NCBI RefSeq assembly: GCF_030518235.1
Contig: NZ_JAULSA010000003.1
Span: 62,001-126,000 of the forward strand
DNA: 64,000 bases
Reading direction: 5' to 3'
Origin: Saccharibacillus sp. CPCC 101409
GTDB lineage: Bacteria; Bacillota; Bacilli; Paenibacillales; Paenibacillaceae
Made by a program: the position numbers and the translations under genes
Notes under the pieces: generated by a model
What the model saw: the letters and a program-made list of their open reading frames with translations, nothing else
The model's database searches: none
Told to the model about the DNA's origin: nothing
Shown: positions 36,294-45,027 of the stretch, piece after piece
How positions within the stretch are numbered: the stretch's first letter is position 1
How the letters are laid out: each line of letters begins with the position of its first letter

Positions 36294-37427
36294 ATGCAGC
36301 ACGATTTGGTCATCCACGGCGGAACGGTGATCGACCCGTCTGCCGGACGCCGCGGCGCTTACGATATCGCGGTGTCGGACGGGAAGATCGCGGCGGTCGC
36401 CCAGCCGGGGAGTCTGGCCGGAACAGGCGCGCAGGAGCTGGACGCTTCGGGCTATTACGCGGTGCCGGGCCTGATCGACCTGCACGCGCACGTTTTCGAA
36501 TCGGTCGAAGGCATGGGCGCGCGGGCGGACACGGTCGGCGTGCTCCAGGGCGTAACGACGGTGGTGGACGCGGGAAGCTCGGGGGAAAAGAACTTCGAAC
36601 GCTTTCTGAGAGACAGTGTGGAAAAGAACGCGACGGATGTGAAAGCCTGGCTGAACATTTCGAGTCTGGGACTGGAAGGCGGCAAGTCGGAGCTGAAAAA
36701 TACCGCCGCGCTGCATATGGACCGCACGGTCGAGCGGATTGCGCAGTTCCCGCAGATCATTATCGGGATCAAAGCCCGCATGAGCGGTTCGGTGGTGCAG
36801 GGCAGCGGCGTCGAGCCGCTGCGGATCGCCAAAGCCGCCGCCCGCAGGGCGCGGGTGCCGGTGATGGCGCATATCGGCAACGCGCCGCCCGCCCTAAGCG
36901 AAGTACTGGATCTGCTCGAAGAAGGCGACGTGGTCACGCATGCTTTTCACGGCAAACCGGGCGGTATTCTGGCCGAAGACGGACGGCTGATTCCCGAGGC
37001 GCGGGCCGCGCTGGACCGGGGCGTGCTGCTGGACGTCGGCCACGGCAGCGCCAGCTTCAGCTTCCGGGTGATGGAGCAGGCCCGGCGGCTCGGCGTTCAT
37101 CCCAACTCGATCAGCACGGATATTTATTTGGACAACTGGCGCAGCGGACCGGTCTACAGCCAGACGCTGACCATGACGAAGCTGCTTGCGCTCGGCTATT
37201 CGCTGGAGCAGGTGGTGGAAATGTCGACGCTCGCGCCGGCGAAAGTTCTGAAGCAGGGCGACCGGCTCGGAACGCTGCAGGAAGGCACGCCCGCCGATAT
37301 CACGCTGCTGAAGCTCGTGGACGAGCCGGCGGAGCTGGTCGACGCGGACGGGCAAACATTAACCGCGCAGCAGGTGCTCAAAGCCGGCTATGCGGTCAAA
37401 GACGGGGCGGTCGTATTATGCAAATAA
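36294..37427 (+). CDS. Amidohydrolase/deacetylase, EF_0837 type
   Basis: A 377-aa metal-dependent amidohydrolase. The metal-binding HxH is in GLIDLHAHVFESVEG (about residue 62), a further conserved lysine is in IIGIKARMSG, a histidine in MAHIGNAPP and another in VTHAFHGKPGG. The late aspartate of the family is probably in SISTDIYLDNW. It is related to dihydroorotases and N-acetylglucosamine-6-phosphate deacetylase. In this operon it is likely to free the amino group of the imported sugar acid. ATG 36294 follows GGGAGG. Its stop overlaps the next start by 8 bp. Confidence 0.85.
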   Translation: MQHDLVIHGGTVIDPSAGRRGAYDIAVSDGKIAAVAQPGSLAGTGAQELDASGYYAVPGLIDLHAHVFESVEGMGARADTVGVLQGVTTVVDAGSSGEKNFERFLRDSVEKNATDVKAWLNISSLGLEGGKSELKNTAALHMDRTVERIAQFPQIIIGIKARMSGSVVQGSGVEPLRIAKAAARRARVPVMAHIGNAPPALSEVLDLLEEGDVVTHAFHGKPGGILAEDGRLIPEARAALDRGVLLDVGHGSASFSFRVMEQARRLGVHPNSISTDIYLDNWRSGPVYSQTLTMTKLLALGYSLEQVVEMSTLAPAKVLKQGDRLGTLQEGTPADITLLKLVDEPAELVDADGQTLTAQQVLKAGYAVKDGAVVLCK

Positions 37428-37777
37428 CGCAGCAGGCTTTGGAAGAAATGAAGCGGCAGAAAGCGATCGAGCCGGAAGAAGTCGGCGAAATCACCGCTCT
37501 GCTGGAACTGGCGCAGCGTCTGGCGGAGCAGGAAGGCGTCATCCTGTCGTTCGAGCGGACGCTCGCGATGGGCGTGCACCTAACCGCTTTTATCCGCCGT
37601 GTGCGCGGCGGAACTTACCTGCCGGAGCTTGAAGACGGCATGTTCGACGAGGTAAGCGAAGCGTTTGCCGAGGTGAGCAGACGGGTGCTGGAAAGCTATG
37701 AACTGCCGGAAGACAGAGAACTCGACGACGCGGAAGTTTTTTATCTGACAGTGCATTTCGAAGCCGCCAAGGCGTAA
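37420..37777 (+). CDS. Stand-alone PRD-domain protein, EF_0829 type
   Basis: A 118-aa protein consisting of a single PRD. MGVHLTAFIRRVRGG (about residues 50-64) holds the phosphorylatable His and conserved Arg of the PRD signature, and LTVHFEAAKA near the end has a second histidine. It has no DNA-binding domain. It starts inside the amidohydrolase gene. Such a lone PRD could act as a phosphate-sensing partner of the regulator at 34351 or as a phosphocarrier component. As far as I recall, this family always occurs with the SFCGS/DUF431x genes. Confidence 0.8.
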
Positions 37778-37840
37778 ACGGAACTCGGGCAAATCCTTGC
37801 CGAATCCCGACCAAATCCAAAGAACGGGAGCGTGGAACAT

Positions 37841-38206
37841 ATGGAAGAGAAGGTCAAAGTGGTAATCGGGCACAGATTGGGCAAAGGGCAAAGCGTAGCC
37901 AAAGGCGTGGAAGCGGCGGGCGGAATCGCCATCTTGATTCCCGGCATCGGCGCGGATATGAAGCTTGGCGACGTGATGAACGCGGAGCAGGCCGACTTCG
38001 GCATTTCGTTCTGCGGCAGCGGCGGAGCGGGCGCGATCAACGCCAACAACAAGTACAAGTATCCGATGGTCTACGGCCTGCGTTCGGTGGAAAGCGGCGT
38101 GACGGCGATTCGCGAAGGCAAGAAAGCGATCGGGTTCGGTTTTCTCGACGTGGAAGAACTGGGCAAGAGCCTGACGGAAGAATACATCAAGCTGAACAAG
38201 GGGTGA
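37841..38206 (+). CDS. Glycine-rich SFCGS-family protein (YhfU/DUF2620-like)
   Basis: A 121-aa soluble protein named for its motif ISFCGSGGAGAINANN, with Cys58 in a glycine-rich loop. The Rossmann-like pattern (KVVIGHRLGKG, AILIPGIGADM, PMVYGLRS, KAIGFGFLD) and the loop cysteine recall PTS EIIB domains, which are phosphorylated on such a cysteine; this functional parallel is inference. The family is uncharacterised. ATG 37841 lies 10 nt after GGGAG. Confidence 0.87.
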   Translation: MEEKVKVVIGHRLGKGQSVAKGVEAAGGIAILIPGIGADMKLGDVMNAEQADFGISFCGSGGAGAINANNKYKYPMVYGLRSVESGVTAIREGKKAIGFGFLDVEELGKSLTEEYIKLNKG

Positions 38207-38213
38207 TTGCATC

Positions 38214-38552
38214 GTGTATCGCGAGCAGGAAATGACCGTGACGGTAAACGGAAGCGCGGAGAGCAGAGCCGGAGCTTTCCAGAAGGCGATGAGCCAGGTG
38301 AAAGTCGAGGTGACGAAGCAGCTTCCGGAAATGATCCTGCAGATCGTCCCGCAGGACGTGGAAGTGCTTTCCGCCAAAGAACTGACTTACAAAGAGCGGT
38401 TTCTCGGATTTTTGTTTCCGCGCACCCGGACCCGCTGCGATATTCGGATGAACGTATCGGTAAGCCTGCGGTACGTGAAGCTGTCGGATATTCCGTACGA
38501 AGAGCACAAGGAGAATTTGTCTCCGGCCCAGCATGCGCTGCATCTGCGCTGA
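38214..38552 (+). CDS. DUF4312-family protein
   Basis: A 112-aa soluble protein of unknown function. It starts with MTVTVNGSAESRAGAFQKAM-type text and carries KELTYKERFLGFLFPRTRTR, recognisable as DUF4312. Three histidines sit near the C-terminus (EEHKENLSPAQHALHLR). GTG 38214 follows AAGGGG. It lies 7 nt after the SFCGS gene and before the two membrane proteins, so it is probably a cytoplasmic component of the same complex. Confidence 0.87.
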   Translation: MYREQEMTVTVNGSAESRAGAFQKAMSQVKVEVTKQLPEMILQIVPQDVEVLSAKELTYKERFLGFLFPRTRTRCDIRMNVSVSLRYVKLSDIPYEEHKENLSPAQHALHLR

Positions 38553-38582
38553 TCGGCTATCTGAAGTTTGGGGGGTACTCAT

Positions 38583-39368
38583 TTGAACAGTCTGGCTATC
38601 GTGTTTGAATCGATTATTATCGGCCTGCTGGTCGGGTTCGGCGTCAGCGCGGGCGCTGCCCGCATGTTCCACGCTCCGACCGTGCAGGGGCTGGGCGCGT
38701 TTCGCAGTCTGGGGGAACTGAACGCCTGCGAAGACGATCCCGTCGCCCACTTCTCGTTCGGCCTCGGCTTTCTGTTCAATGCCTGGGCGTCCGTCGTCGG
38801 CGCAGGCGCGCTGACGGGCGACGTCGATCACCGGATCGTGCCGCACTGGTCGGCGGCGATCCTGCTGATCCGCAATCGCAAAGTCGAAGAAACGATGTAC
38901 AATCCGAAAAAAATGGCGATTGCCGGCGCCGCGGTCGGCGCGGTGGTCGTGACGTTCCTGAACTTTACGGCATCCGCTATTCCGGCCGGCCTGCAAACGA
39001 TCGCGAGCGGCGTTATCGTGCCGGCGGCCAACTGGCTGCTCAATCCGATCATGCCGCTGGTATTCTGGACGGCCGCGATGGACGCGGGCAAACGGACCGG
39101 GATCTGGGCGACCATCCTCGGCGGCTTCGCCCATCTGGTTATGGGCAACGCGGTGCCGGGACTCGTGCTGGGCATCCTGATCGGCAAAGGCCTCGACGAC
39201 AGCGGCTGGAACCGCGTCACCAAGTCGATCACTATAGCCGTCGTTCTGCTGTTTATCTTCAGCGGATTTTTCCGGGCGTTCGACGTGGCTTTGCTGCACA
39301 GCTTGAATATCGGCATTCCGCAGGGTCTGATCGATCTGCACGCATTCTTTGGAACGGTGGTGGAGTAA
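38583..39368 (+). CDS. DUF4311-family membrane protein
   Basis: A 261-aa membrane protein with about six to seven hydrophobic segments. The block GAGAARMFHAP-like (GAAARMFHAPTVQGLGAFR as written SAGAARMFHAPTVQGLGAFR) and FGLGFLFNAWASVVGAGA are diagnostic of DUF4311. GNAVPGLVLGILIGKG is a probable re-entrant or helix-break region, as in transport proteins. TTG 38583 is chosen because GGGGGG precedes it by 7 nt and it matches the family N-terminus MNSL. Predicted translocation subunit. Confidence 0.88.
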   Translation: MNSLAIVFESIIIGLLVGFGVSAGAARMFHAPTVQGLGAFRSLGELNACEDDPVAHFSFGLGFLFNAWASVVGAGALTGDVDHRIVPHWSAAILLIRNRKVEETMYNPKKMAIAGAAVGAVVVTFLNFTASAIPAGLQTIASGVIVPAANWLLNPIMPLVFWTAAMDAGKRTGIWATILGGFAHLVMGNAVPGLVLGILIGKGLDDSGWNRVTKSITIAVVLLFIFSGFFRAFDVALLHSLNIGIPQGLIDLHAFFGTVVE

Positions 39369-39369
39369 T

Positions 39370-40044
39370 ATGGGCAATGTTGATATCCAGGCGGCCGATA
39401 CGGCCAAACGCGGCTTCTGGTTTTCCGAATGGGCGTTTACTTTGTTCGTCGCCTGCGTAGCGTCGGGTACTTTTGCCGGCACGCATCTGTATTATGTGTA
39501 CGGCGTCGGCGCGTTCAACGATATCGCGATCGTTTCGCTGCTCAAAGCCGGCATCGAAGGCGGCGGCTACGGAGCGGCGGCGGCCTTCGGCGCAAGCTTC
39601 CTGTTCGCCCGGGTGCTGGAAGGTCCGCTGGTCGGGATTCTCGACGTGGGCGGATCGATCCAGACCGGCGTCGGCATCGGCATTCCGGCGATGCTGCTGG
39701 GCGCCGGACTGACGGCTCCGCTCCAGAACTTCCCGCTGTCGCTGGCGACCGGGGCGCTGATCGGTTTTCTGATCGGCTTCCTCATTATTACGATCCGCAA
39801 ATTTACGATCAAGTCGGCGCAATCGACTTACGGCGCGGACGTGATGATGGGCGCGGGCAACGCGGCCGGACGCTACCTCGGTCCGCTGCTGATCATTTCC
39901 GCGATTATGGCTTCCATTCCGGTCGGAATCGGCGCCACCCTGATGGCCGCGGTGTTCTATTACTTCAAAAAACCGATTGCGGGCGGAGCGATTATCGGCG
40001 CCATGATTATGGGGATCTTCTTCCCGATCGCGCCGCCGCAGTAA
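39370..40044 (+). CDS. DUF4310-family membrane protein
   Basis: A 224-aa membrane protein with about six hydrophobic segments. The glycine-rich LDVGGSIQTGVGIGIPAML and GADVMMGAGNAAGRYLGPL blocks are typical of DUF4310 and look like substrate-binding loops. It starts 1 nt after the DUF4311 stop, so the two membrane subunits are translationally coupled, as IIC and IID are in mannose-family PTS. Function unknown; predicted second membrane subunit. Confidence 0.88.
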   Translation: MGNVDIQAADTAKRGFWFSEWAFTLFVACVASGTFAGTHLYYVYGVGAFNDIAIVSLLKAGIEGGGYGAAAAFGASFLFARVLEGPLVGILDVGGSIQTGVGIGIPAMLLGAGLTAPLQNFPLSLATGALIGFLIGFLIITIRKFTIKSAQSTYGADVMMGAGNAAGRYLGPLLIISAIMASIPVGIGATLMAAVFYYFKKPIAGGAIIGAMIMGIFFPIAPPQ

Positions 40045-40063
40045 ATCAGAACGGGATGGTGCA

Positions 40064-41173
40064 ATGAATAGATTTGCGCAGTACGGCTGCAGACCGGTCA
40101 TTAACGCAAGCGGCAAAATGACGGCTCTCGGCGGAAGCGCGGTGGCTTCGGAAGTGGCCGCGGCGGTCGGCGAAGCGGCGATGGATTATGTGGACGTCTC
40201 CGACTTTATGGAGGCGGCGGGCCGCGCGATCGCCGGAGCGACCGGAGCGGAGGACGGCTGTCCGACCTCCGGCGCTTCGGCGGGCATGGCAATCGCGGTC
40301 GCGGCGGTGATCGCCGGGAGCGATCCGAAGCTGATCGGACGTCTGCCGGATTCCGAAGGCCTGCGCAACGAGATCGTGGTGCAAAAAGGACATTCCGAGC
40401 CGTTCGGCGCTTTCGTCCGGCAGATGATTGCGCTGGGCGGAGGCCGGACGATCGAAGTCGGCGAACCGGATCTCACGGAAGAGCGGCATATCCGCGAAGC
40501 CGTCAACGACAGAACGGCCGCGCTGTTCTATGTCAAGTCCCACCGCACCGCGCAGAGCGGCATGCAGAGCCTGGAGGTCATGATCGCCGCCGCGCGCGAG
40601 CGCGGACTGCCGGTGATCGTGGACGCCGCCGCGGAAGAAGACCTGCGCCGCTATATCGCGGCGGGCGCGGAACTCGTCATCTACAGCGGCGCCAAAGCGC
40701 TGGAAGGACCCACTTCCGGCCTGATCTGCGGCCGCGCCGATTATATGCGGGCCTGCCGGGAGCAGTACGACGGCATCGGACGGCCGATGAAGATCGGCAA
40801 GGAAGGCATCGCCGGCCTGCTGGCGGCGCTGGAACGCTACGCCGACCGGACGGACGAGTCCGAACGGCAGAAGGAACGCATGCTGTGGCTGATCGAAGAG
40901 CTGCGGGGGATCGAAGGTCTTCGCGGCAGCATCGTGCAGGACGAAGCGGGCCGGGCTATTTACCGGGCCAAGCTGGAAGTGGACGAAGCCGCTCTGGGCT
41001 TTGACGCCGCGCGGCTGGCGGAGCGGCTGAAGACCGGAGAACCGGCGATCTATACGCGCAGCCATAAAGCCGGTCTCGGCGTGATCTACGTCGATCCTCG
41101 GCCGCTGCTGCCCGGCCAGGAAGCAGCCATCGCGGCGCGTATTAAGGAAATTGTGCAGAGTCAACAGAAATAG
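40064..41173 (+). CDS. dgaE: DgaE-type PLP-dependent ammonia lyase
   Basis: A 369-aa fold-type I PLP enzyme of the SelA/DgaE group. The PLP lysine is Lys211 in VIYSGAKALEGPTSGLI, and PVINASGKMTALGGSA at the N-terminus is the group signature. Characterised DgaE removes ammonia from D-glucosaminate 6-phosphate (2-amino-2-deoxygluconate 6-phosphate) to give 2-keto-3-deoxygluconate 6-phosphate (KDGP). The next gene supplies the matching aldolase, so the product is probably KDGP or an epimer of it. Confidence 0.87.
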   Translation: MNRFAQYGCRPVINASGKMTALGGSAVASEVAAAVGEAAMDYVDVSDFMEAAGRAIAGATGAEDGCPTSGASAGMAIAVAAVIAGSDPKLIGRLPDSEGLRNEIVVQKGHSEPFGAFVRQMIALGGGRTIEVGEPDLTEERHIREAVNDRTAALFYVKSHRTAQSGMQSLEVMIAAARERGLPVIVDAAAEEDLRRYIAAGAELVIYSGAKALEGPTSGLICGRADYMRACREQYDGIGRPMKIGKEGIAGLLAALERYADRTDESERQKERMLWLIEELRGIEGLRGSIVQDEAGRAIYRAKLEVDEAALGFDAARLAERLKTGEPAIYTRSHKAGLGVIYVDPRPLLPGQEAAIAARIKEIVQSQQK

Positions 41174-41193
41174 GTAAGAGGAGTCGAAGCCGA

Positions 41194-41928
41194 ATGTCTA
41201 TTCAACATCCCATCGTCAAATTGAACGTACTGGCCCGCGACGCCGCGAACGCCGCCGAGGTCTCGGCGGCGGCCGGCGGCCGGGTATACATCGGCGTCAT
41301 GGTCAAGCATTTCGCCACGAACGACGAAGCGGCGGGCCGGGTCCGCGAGCTTCAGCAGGCCGGCATTCCGGTCTCCGTCGGCCTCGGCGGCGGCGATCCC
41401 GCCATGTGGAGCCGGGTCGTCGACGTGGCCGCGCAAACCCGGCCGGAGCATGTGAACCAGGTGTTCCCGGCGGCCGGCTACACGCTGGGCGCGCTGCGCG
41501 CGGCAGGCAGCGGACATACGCTGGTGAACGCGCTGGTTACCCCAAGCGGCACGCCGGGCCGGGTCCGGATCGCGACCGGCCCGCAGAGCGGAGCCTACCG
41601 CGAAGACCTGACCTGCGACGCGGCCGCCGCCATGCTGGCGGAACTCGGCGTGCATTCGGTCAAGCTGTACCCGATCGACGGAACCGATCGCCTGGACGAA
41701 GTCGCCGAGATGGTCAAAGCCTCGGTCCGCCAGGGCATCGCCCTGTTCGAACCGACCGGCGGCATCGACGCCCGCTCCATCGGCCGCATCGTCGAAGTCT
41801 GCGCCGAACACGGCGCGCAGACCATCGTCCCGCATATCTATACCTCCATCATCGACCCGGCGACCGGCCTGACCCGGATCTCGGACATCGAGGAACTGAT
41901 CGCCGCACTGCCGGCGTGGGCGAGATAA
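41194..41928 (+). CDS. dgaF: DgaF-type KDGP aldolase
   Basis: A 244-aa TIM-barrel aldolase (EF_0839/DgaF family), distinct from the shorter Eda. Blocks RVYIGVMVKHFATNDEAAG, HSVKLYPIDGTDRLDEV (probable Schiff-base lysine) and ALFEPTGGIDARS match. It splits 2-keto-3-deoxygluconate 6-phosphate to pyruvate and glyceraldehyde 3-phosphate, ending the pathway in glycolysis. ATG 41194 follows AAGAGGAG. It is the last gene of the operon, followed by a terminator. Confidence 0.9.
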   Translation: MSIQHPIVKLNVLARDAANAAEVSAAAGGRVYIGVMVKHFATNDEAAGRVRELQQAGIPVSVGLGGGDPAMWSRVVDVAAQTRPEHVNQVFPAAGYTLGALRAAGSGHTLVNALVTPSGTPGRVRIATGPQSGAYREDLTCDAAAAMLAELGVHSVKLYPIDGTDRLDEVAEMVKASVRQGIALFEPTGGIDARSIGRIVEVCAEHGAQTIVPHIYTSIIDPATGLTRISDIEELIAALPAWAR

Positions 41929-41955
41929 GTCCGCGCGATCCGTCTCGATCTCTCC

Positions 41956-41980
41956 AACCCTCCCTGATCGGAGGGTTTTT
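41956..41980 (+). terminator. Terminator of the SFCGS/DgaEF operon
   Basis: AACCCTCC pairs with GGAGGGTT around CTGATC, followed by TTTTT. Confidence 0.9.
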
Positions 41981-42133
41981 GCGCGTCTCGGAGACTCTGC
42001 TGTTCCCGATTTCCATACGCGACCCAGGCGGATTTCTCCCGCATCTCCCCGCGCTTCTTTAACGAACAGGTCCTTTTTGGTAAGGTAATAAAGACAACAG
42101 ATTCAAACGCGCCGACAAGGGAGAGAACGGGCT

Positions 42134-42607
42134 ATGAACAAAGAAGAACAGGTCATGAGCGAATTCAGGGACCTATTCAATAAACTGACCTGGCTGAACA
42201 AAGGGAAAATGGAAGACGGCCTGCGAGGCTACAAATCTTCCGAAGTCCACTGCATCGAATACATCCACCAAATAACGGACCCCAACGTAACCAAACTGGC
42301 GGAGTCCCTGTACATGACCAGCGGCGCCATCAGCAAACTGACCCGGAAGATGATGCAAAAAGGGCTGATCGAAAGCTACCGCAAGCCGGAGAACAAAAAA
42401 GAAATCTATTTCCGTCTGACCGAGCAGGGCAAATCCGTTTACGAGATCCACGAGGAGCTGCATAACGAGTTTCGGGAGCGCGACAAAGCGATCTTCGAGC
42501 AGGTGACCGACGCGCAGTTCGACAGCATGCTCATGTTTATCCAAAAATACAGCCGGCATCTGGACACGGAGATCGAGAAGCTCGGCATCGACCCGACAGT
42601 GGACTAA
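42134..42607 (+). CDS. MarR-family regulator
   Basis: A 157-aa winged-helix regulator. The core VTKLAESLYMTSGAISKLTRKMMQKGLIESYRK and the wing NKKEIYFRLTEQGKSVYE are clear MarR features. ATG 42134 follows GGGAGAG. Its likely target is the DHA2 exporter at 43454, across an 846-bp intergenic region, whose promoter carries repeated CCGAGGAAGG motifs. Confidence 0.9.
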   Translation: MNKEEQVMSEFRDLFNKLTWLNKGKMEDGLRGYKSSEVHCIEYIHQITDPNVTKLAESLYMTSGAISKLTRKMMQKGLIESYRKPENKKEIYFRLTEQGKSVYEIHEELHNEFRERDKAIFEQVTDAQFDSMLMFIQKYSRHLDTEIEKLGIDPTVD

Positions 42608-43335
42608 ACACGGAATCGGATCGCGAAAACCAACCCGATCCGAACCCGCCAACAACCCAAACAATCCGACTCGCCCTCAAGCCCAACCCTAACAAGCCCC
42701 GGCGGCTTGCCTCAAAATAGAGGTTCGGTTTCGGCCGGCGGCACCGACTATCGGCACCGGATGGAAGCCCGGCAGATCGGCCGCGGCTCTATCGGCCGCG
42801 CCGACTTTCCGGCCGTACAGCTGCGGACGCAGAGCCTCGTCGGTGCCATACGTTGACTTTTCGGCAACGTAGAGCGGTAAAACGCTGATTTCGGCAGGCT
42901 TCGTTGCTTTTTATGCAACGTACAGCGCCGCTGGAGCCCTTTTTTGTTTCAAGATAGCGTCTACATTGCTTTTTCATCACTGTAGCTCCGAATTTAGCGT
43001 CTAACTGCCGTCTACGTTGACTTTTAAGCAGCGTAAGCGTAAACGTAAGCGGAGAGCTTCCGCGTGATACAGGCAGGTTCGCATGAGCGAACCGCCATTT
43101 CAACAGCAGAAACCGAACATCGATTCGGAACAAGTCACGGGTGACTTGTTCCGAATCCAATGAACGGTTACGCACGTCTGAGAATTTGTACCTGGCCCGT
43201 GTACAAAATCTCCAACGGATTCGCACGTGAACCATGCGCGATTCAGCCGAGCGTAAACCTACTATCTAACTGAGACAAGCTACTGGCAGCCAAACTCCAC
43301 AGAGAGCGGGCTGCTTTTTTATTTTTAAATTTTTG
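42608..43335. other. Long intergenic region with array B and two large inverted repeats
   Basis: No gene is supported. It holds array B (42849-43042), a perfect 17-bp inverted repeat with a 2-nt centre (GATTCGGAACAAGTCAC, 43122-43138, with GTGACTTGTTCCGAATC, 43141-43157), and GAGAATTTGTAC/GTACAAAATCTC (43180-43212). GGCACCGAC (about 42740) and GTCGGTGCC (about 42838) bracket the stretch just before array B. None has a T-tail. Confidence 0.7.
42849..43042. repeat. Four-palindrome array B
   Basis: Four units share a CGTTGMCTTTT core inside arms such as CGTTGC/GCAACG. Anchored on CGTTG/CATTG they start at 42851, 42902, 42964 and 43015: steps 51, 62 and 51. Units 1-2 have the GTAGAGC-type flank on the right, units 3-4 the complementary GCGTCTAC-type flank on the left, so the array is two forward and two inverted, like family A, but with unrelated unit sequence. 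Confidence 0.75.
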
Positions 43336-43383
43336 TTGCCGAGGAAGGAAAAAGATGATACGATGATTTTGCTTCCGAGGAAG
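43336..43383 (+). promoter_or_regulatory. Promoter and candidate MarR sites of the DHA2 exporter
   Basis: TTGCCG (43336-43341), 17-bp spacer, TACGAT (43359-43364). CCGAGGAAGG occurs at the -35 region (43339-43348) and again downstream of the -10 (about 43374-43383), the second within CTTCCGAGGAAG, a short palindrome. Two such sites around the promoter suit a dimeric repressor, most simply the upstream MarR protein. Confidence 0.6.
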
Positions 43384-43453
43384 GTAAAATGAGATTCGCA
43401 TCTCTCGCCCCGCGGCTCGCAAACACATCCCAACATCCAAGAGGAGAATTACC

Positions 43454-44863
43454 ATGGCCAAAACCAAATCGAAGGGAATGGGCATTCCCAAAGAAATACT
43501 GATGGCTGCCTGGGCGATCGCGCTCGGAGCCATCGCCCCCATGCTGGATTCCACGATGGTCAACATCGCAATCGATCAGCTCAACAAAGACTTCAATACG
43601 ACGCTGGACACGATCCAGTGGGCGATCACCGGCTATGTGCTGGCGCTGGCGATTGCCGTTCCCATCTCCGGCTGGCTGATGAACCGATTCAACGGCAAGA
43701 AGATTTTTATCGGCGCGGTCGTCGCTTTCGGCGTGATCTCCGTGCTGGTCGGAGTCAGTTGGGACGTATCGAGCTTTATCCTGTTCCGGCTGCTTCAAGG
43801 CTTCAGCGCCGGTGTCATTACCACGCTGATGTTCACCCTGCTGGTCAAAACGACCGGTCCCGACATGCTCGGCAGAGTGATGGCCATCGTCAGCACGCCC
43901 ATGATCCTCGGCCCCATCCTGGGACCGGTCGTCGGAGGCTTCGTCGTTCAGATCGCGTCGTGGCACTGGATTTTCTTTATCAACGTGTTCGTCGTCCTGA
44001 TCGCCGTCCCGCTGATGATCAAAGCCGTCCCCGACTTCGAACCGTTCAACAAGGACAGCAAACTCGACGCATTCGGCATTATCGCCTTGTCCGTAATGAG
44101 TGCGGCTTTGATCTACGGCATCAGCAAGGCGGCGGACCATGCCTCGTTCAATAATAACGAAACGCTGCTGTGGACAGGCATCGGCCTGGCCTCCGCAATC
44201 GTCTACTTCGTCTACAACCGCGTTCGCGGCAACCGGACCGTGCTTCCGCTGAACCTGTTCGCGCACCGAAGCTTCTCCGCCGCCAGCGCAGGACTGTTCC
44301 TGACCAATATCGCGATCATGGGCCCGATGCTGATCCTGCCGCTGTTCTTCCAGACGTTCCGCCATTTCACCGCGATCGAAGCGGCGCTGGCGCTGATTCC
44401 GCAGGGGCTCGGCATGCTGATTACCCGGCCGTATATCGGCAAGATGATCGACCGGATCGGCGCCAAAAAAGTCGTCCTGGTCAGTATCGCGCTCTCGCTG
44501 ATCGGCTCGATTCCGCTCGTCTTTATCACCGATCAGACCAGTATGGTCTGGATCTCGCTCGTGCTGTTTATCCGCGGCACCAGCGTCGGAGGCATCAGCC
44601 TTCCGCTCACCAGTGAAGCGTATACGGGACTCGGCAGCAAGCAGCTTCCGGAAGCGGGCGTCGGCATCAACATTATCGAAAACCTCGGTTCGAGCTTCGG
44701 CTCGGCCGTAATCGCCACCGTTGTCGCTACCGTCGCGCTGCAATTTCCGCATACGATAGCCGGCAGCCTGGAAGGATATCACGCCGGATTCCTGCTGTCC
44801 GCGATCGTGCTTGTGCTGATCTTCATCCCGGGACTGCTGCTTACCGGCAAGAAACCCATCTGA
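43454..44863 (+). CDS. DHA2-family MFS exporter
   Basis: A 469-aa polytopic protein with about 14 segments: MLDSTMVNIAIDQL in TM1, IQWAITGYVLALAIAVPISGWL in TM2 and the GPILGPVVGGFVVQIASWHWIF antiporter motif C block in TM5. It belongs to the EmrB/QacA group but is a different protein from the one at 5175. ATG 43454 follows AGAGGAG. Probably controlled by the MarR regulator at 42134. Confidence 0.88.
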   Translation: MAKTKSKGMGIPKEILMAAWAIALGAIAPMLDSTMVNIAIDQLNKDFNTTLDTIQWAITGYVLALAIAVPISGWLMNRFNGKKIFIGAVVAFGVISVLVGVSWDVSSFILFRLLQGFSAGVITTLMFTLLVKTTGPDMLGRVMAIVSTPMILGPILGPVVGGFVVQIASWHWIFFINVFVVLIAVPLMIKAVPDFEPFNKDSKLDAFGIIALSVMSAALIYGISKAADHASFNNNETLLWTGIGLASAIVYFVYNRVRGNRTVLPLNLFAHRSFSAASAGLFLTNIAIMGPMLILPLFFQTFRHFTAIEAALALIPQGLGMLITRPYIGKMIDRIGAKKVVLVSIALSLIGSIPLVFITDQTSMVWISLVLFIRGTSVGGISLPLTSEAYTGLGSKQLPEAGVGINIIENLGSSFGSAVIATVVATVALQFPHTIAGSLEGYHAGFLLSAIVLVLIFIPGLLLTGKKPI

Positions 44864-45027
44864 GCGGCTGTTCATCCGCCGCGCGCCGGGTTCGTTGACC
44901 GCGTCGAATATTCATTTTTCCATTAGCTGAATCCGCCTTCTCTTTGAACCGAAATATTTGTAAAATAGCTTTGAAAAGGAAAAAGGCGCTTTCTATTCAG
45001 GCACTCAAAGAGCGGAGGGAATGAAAG

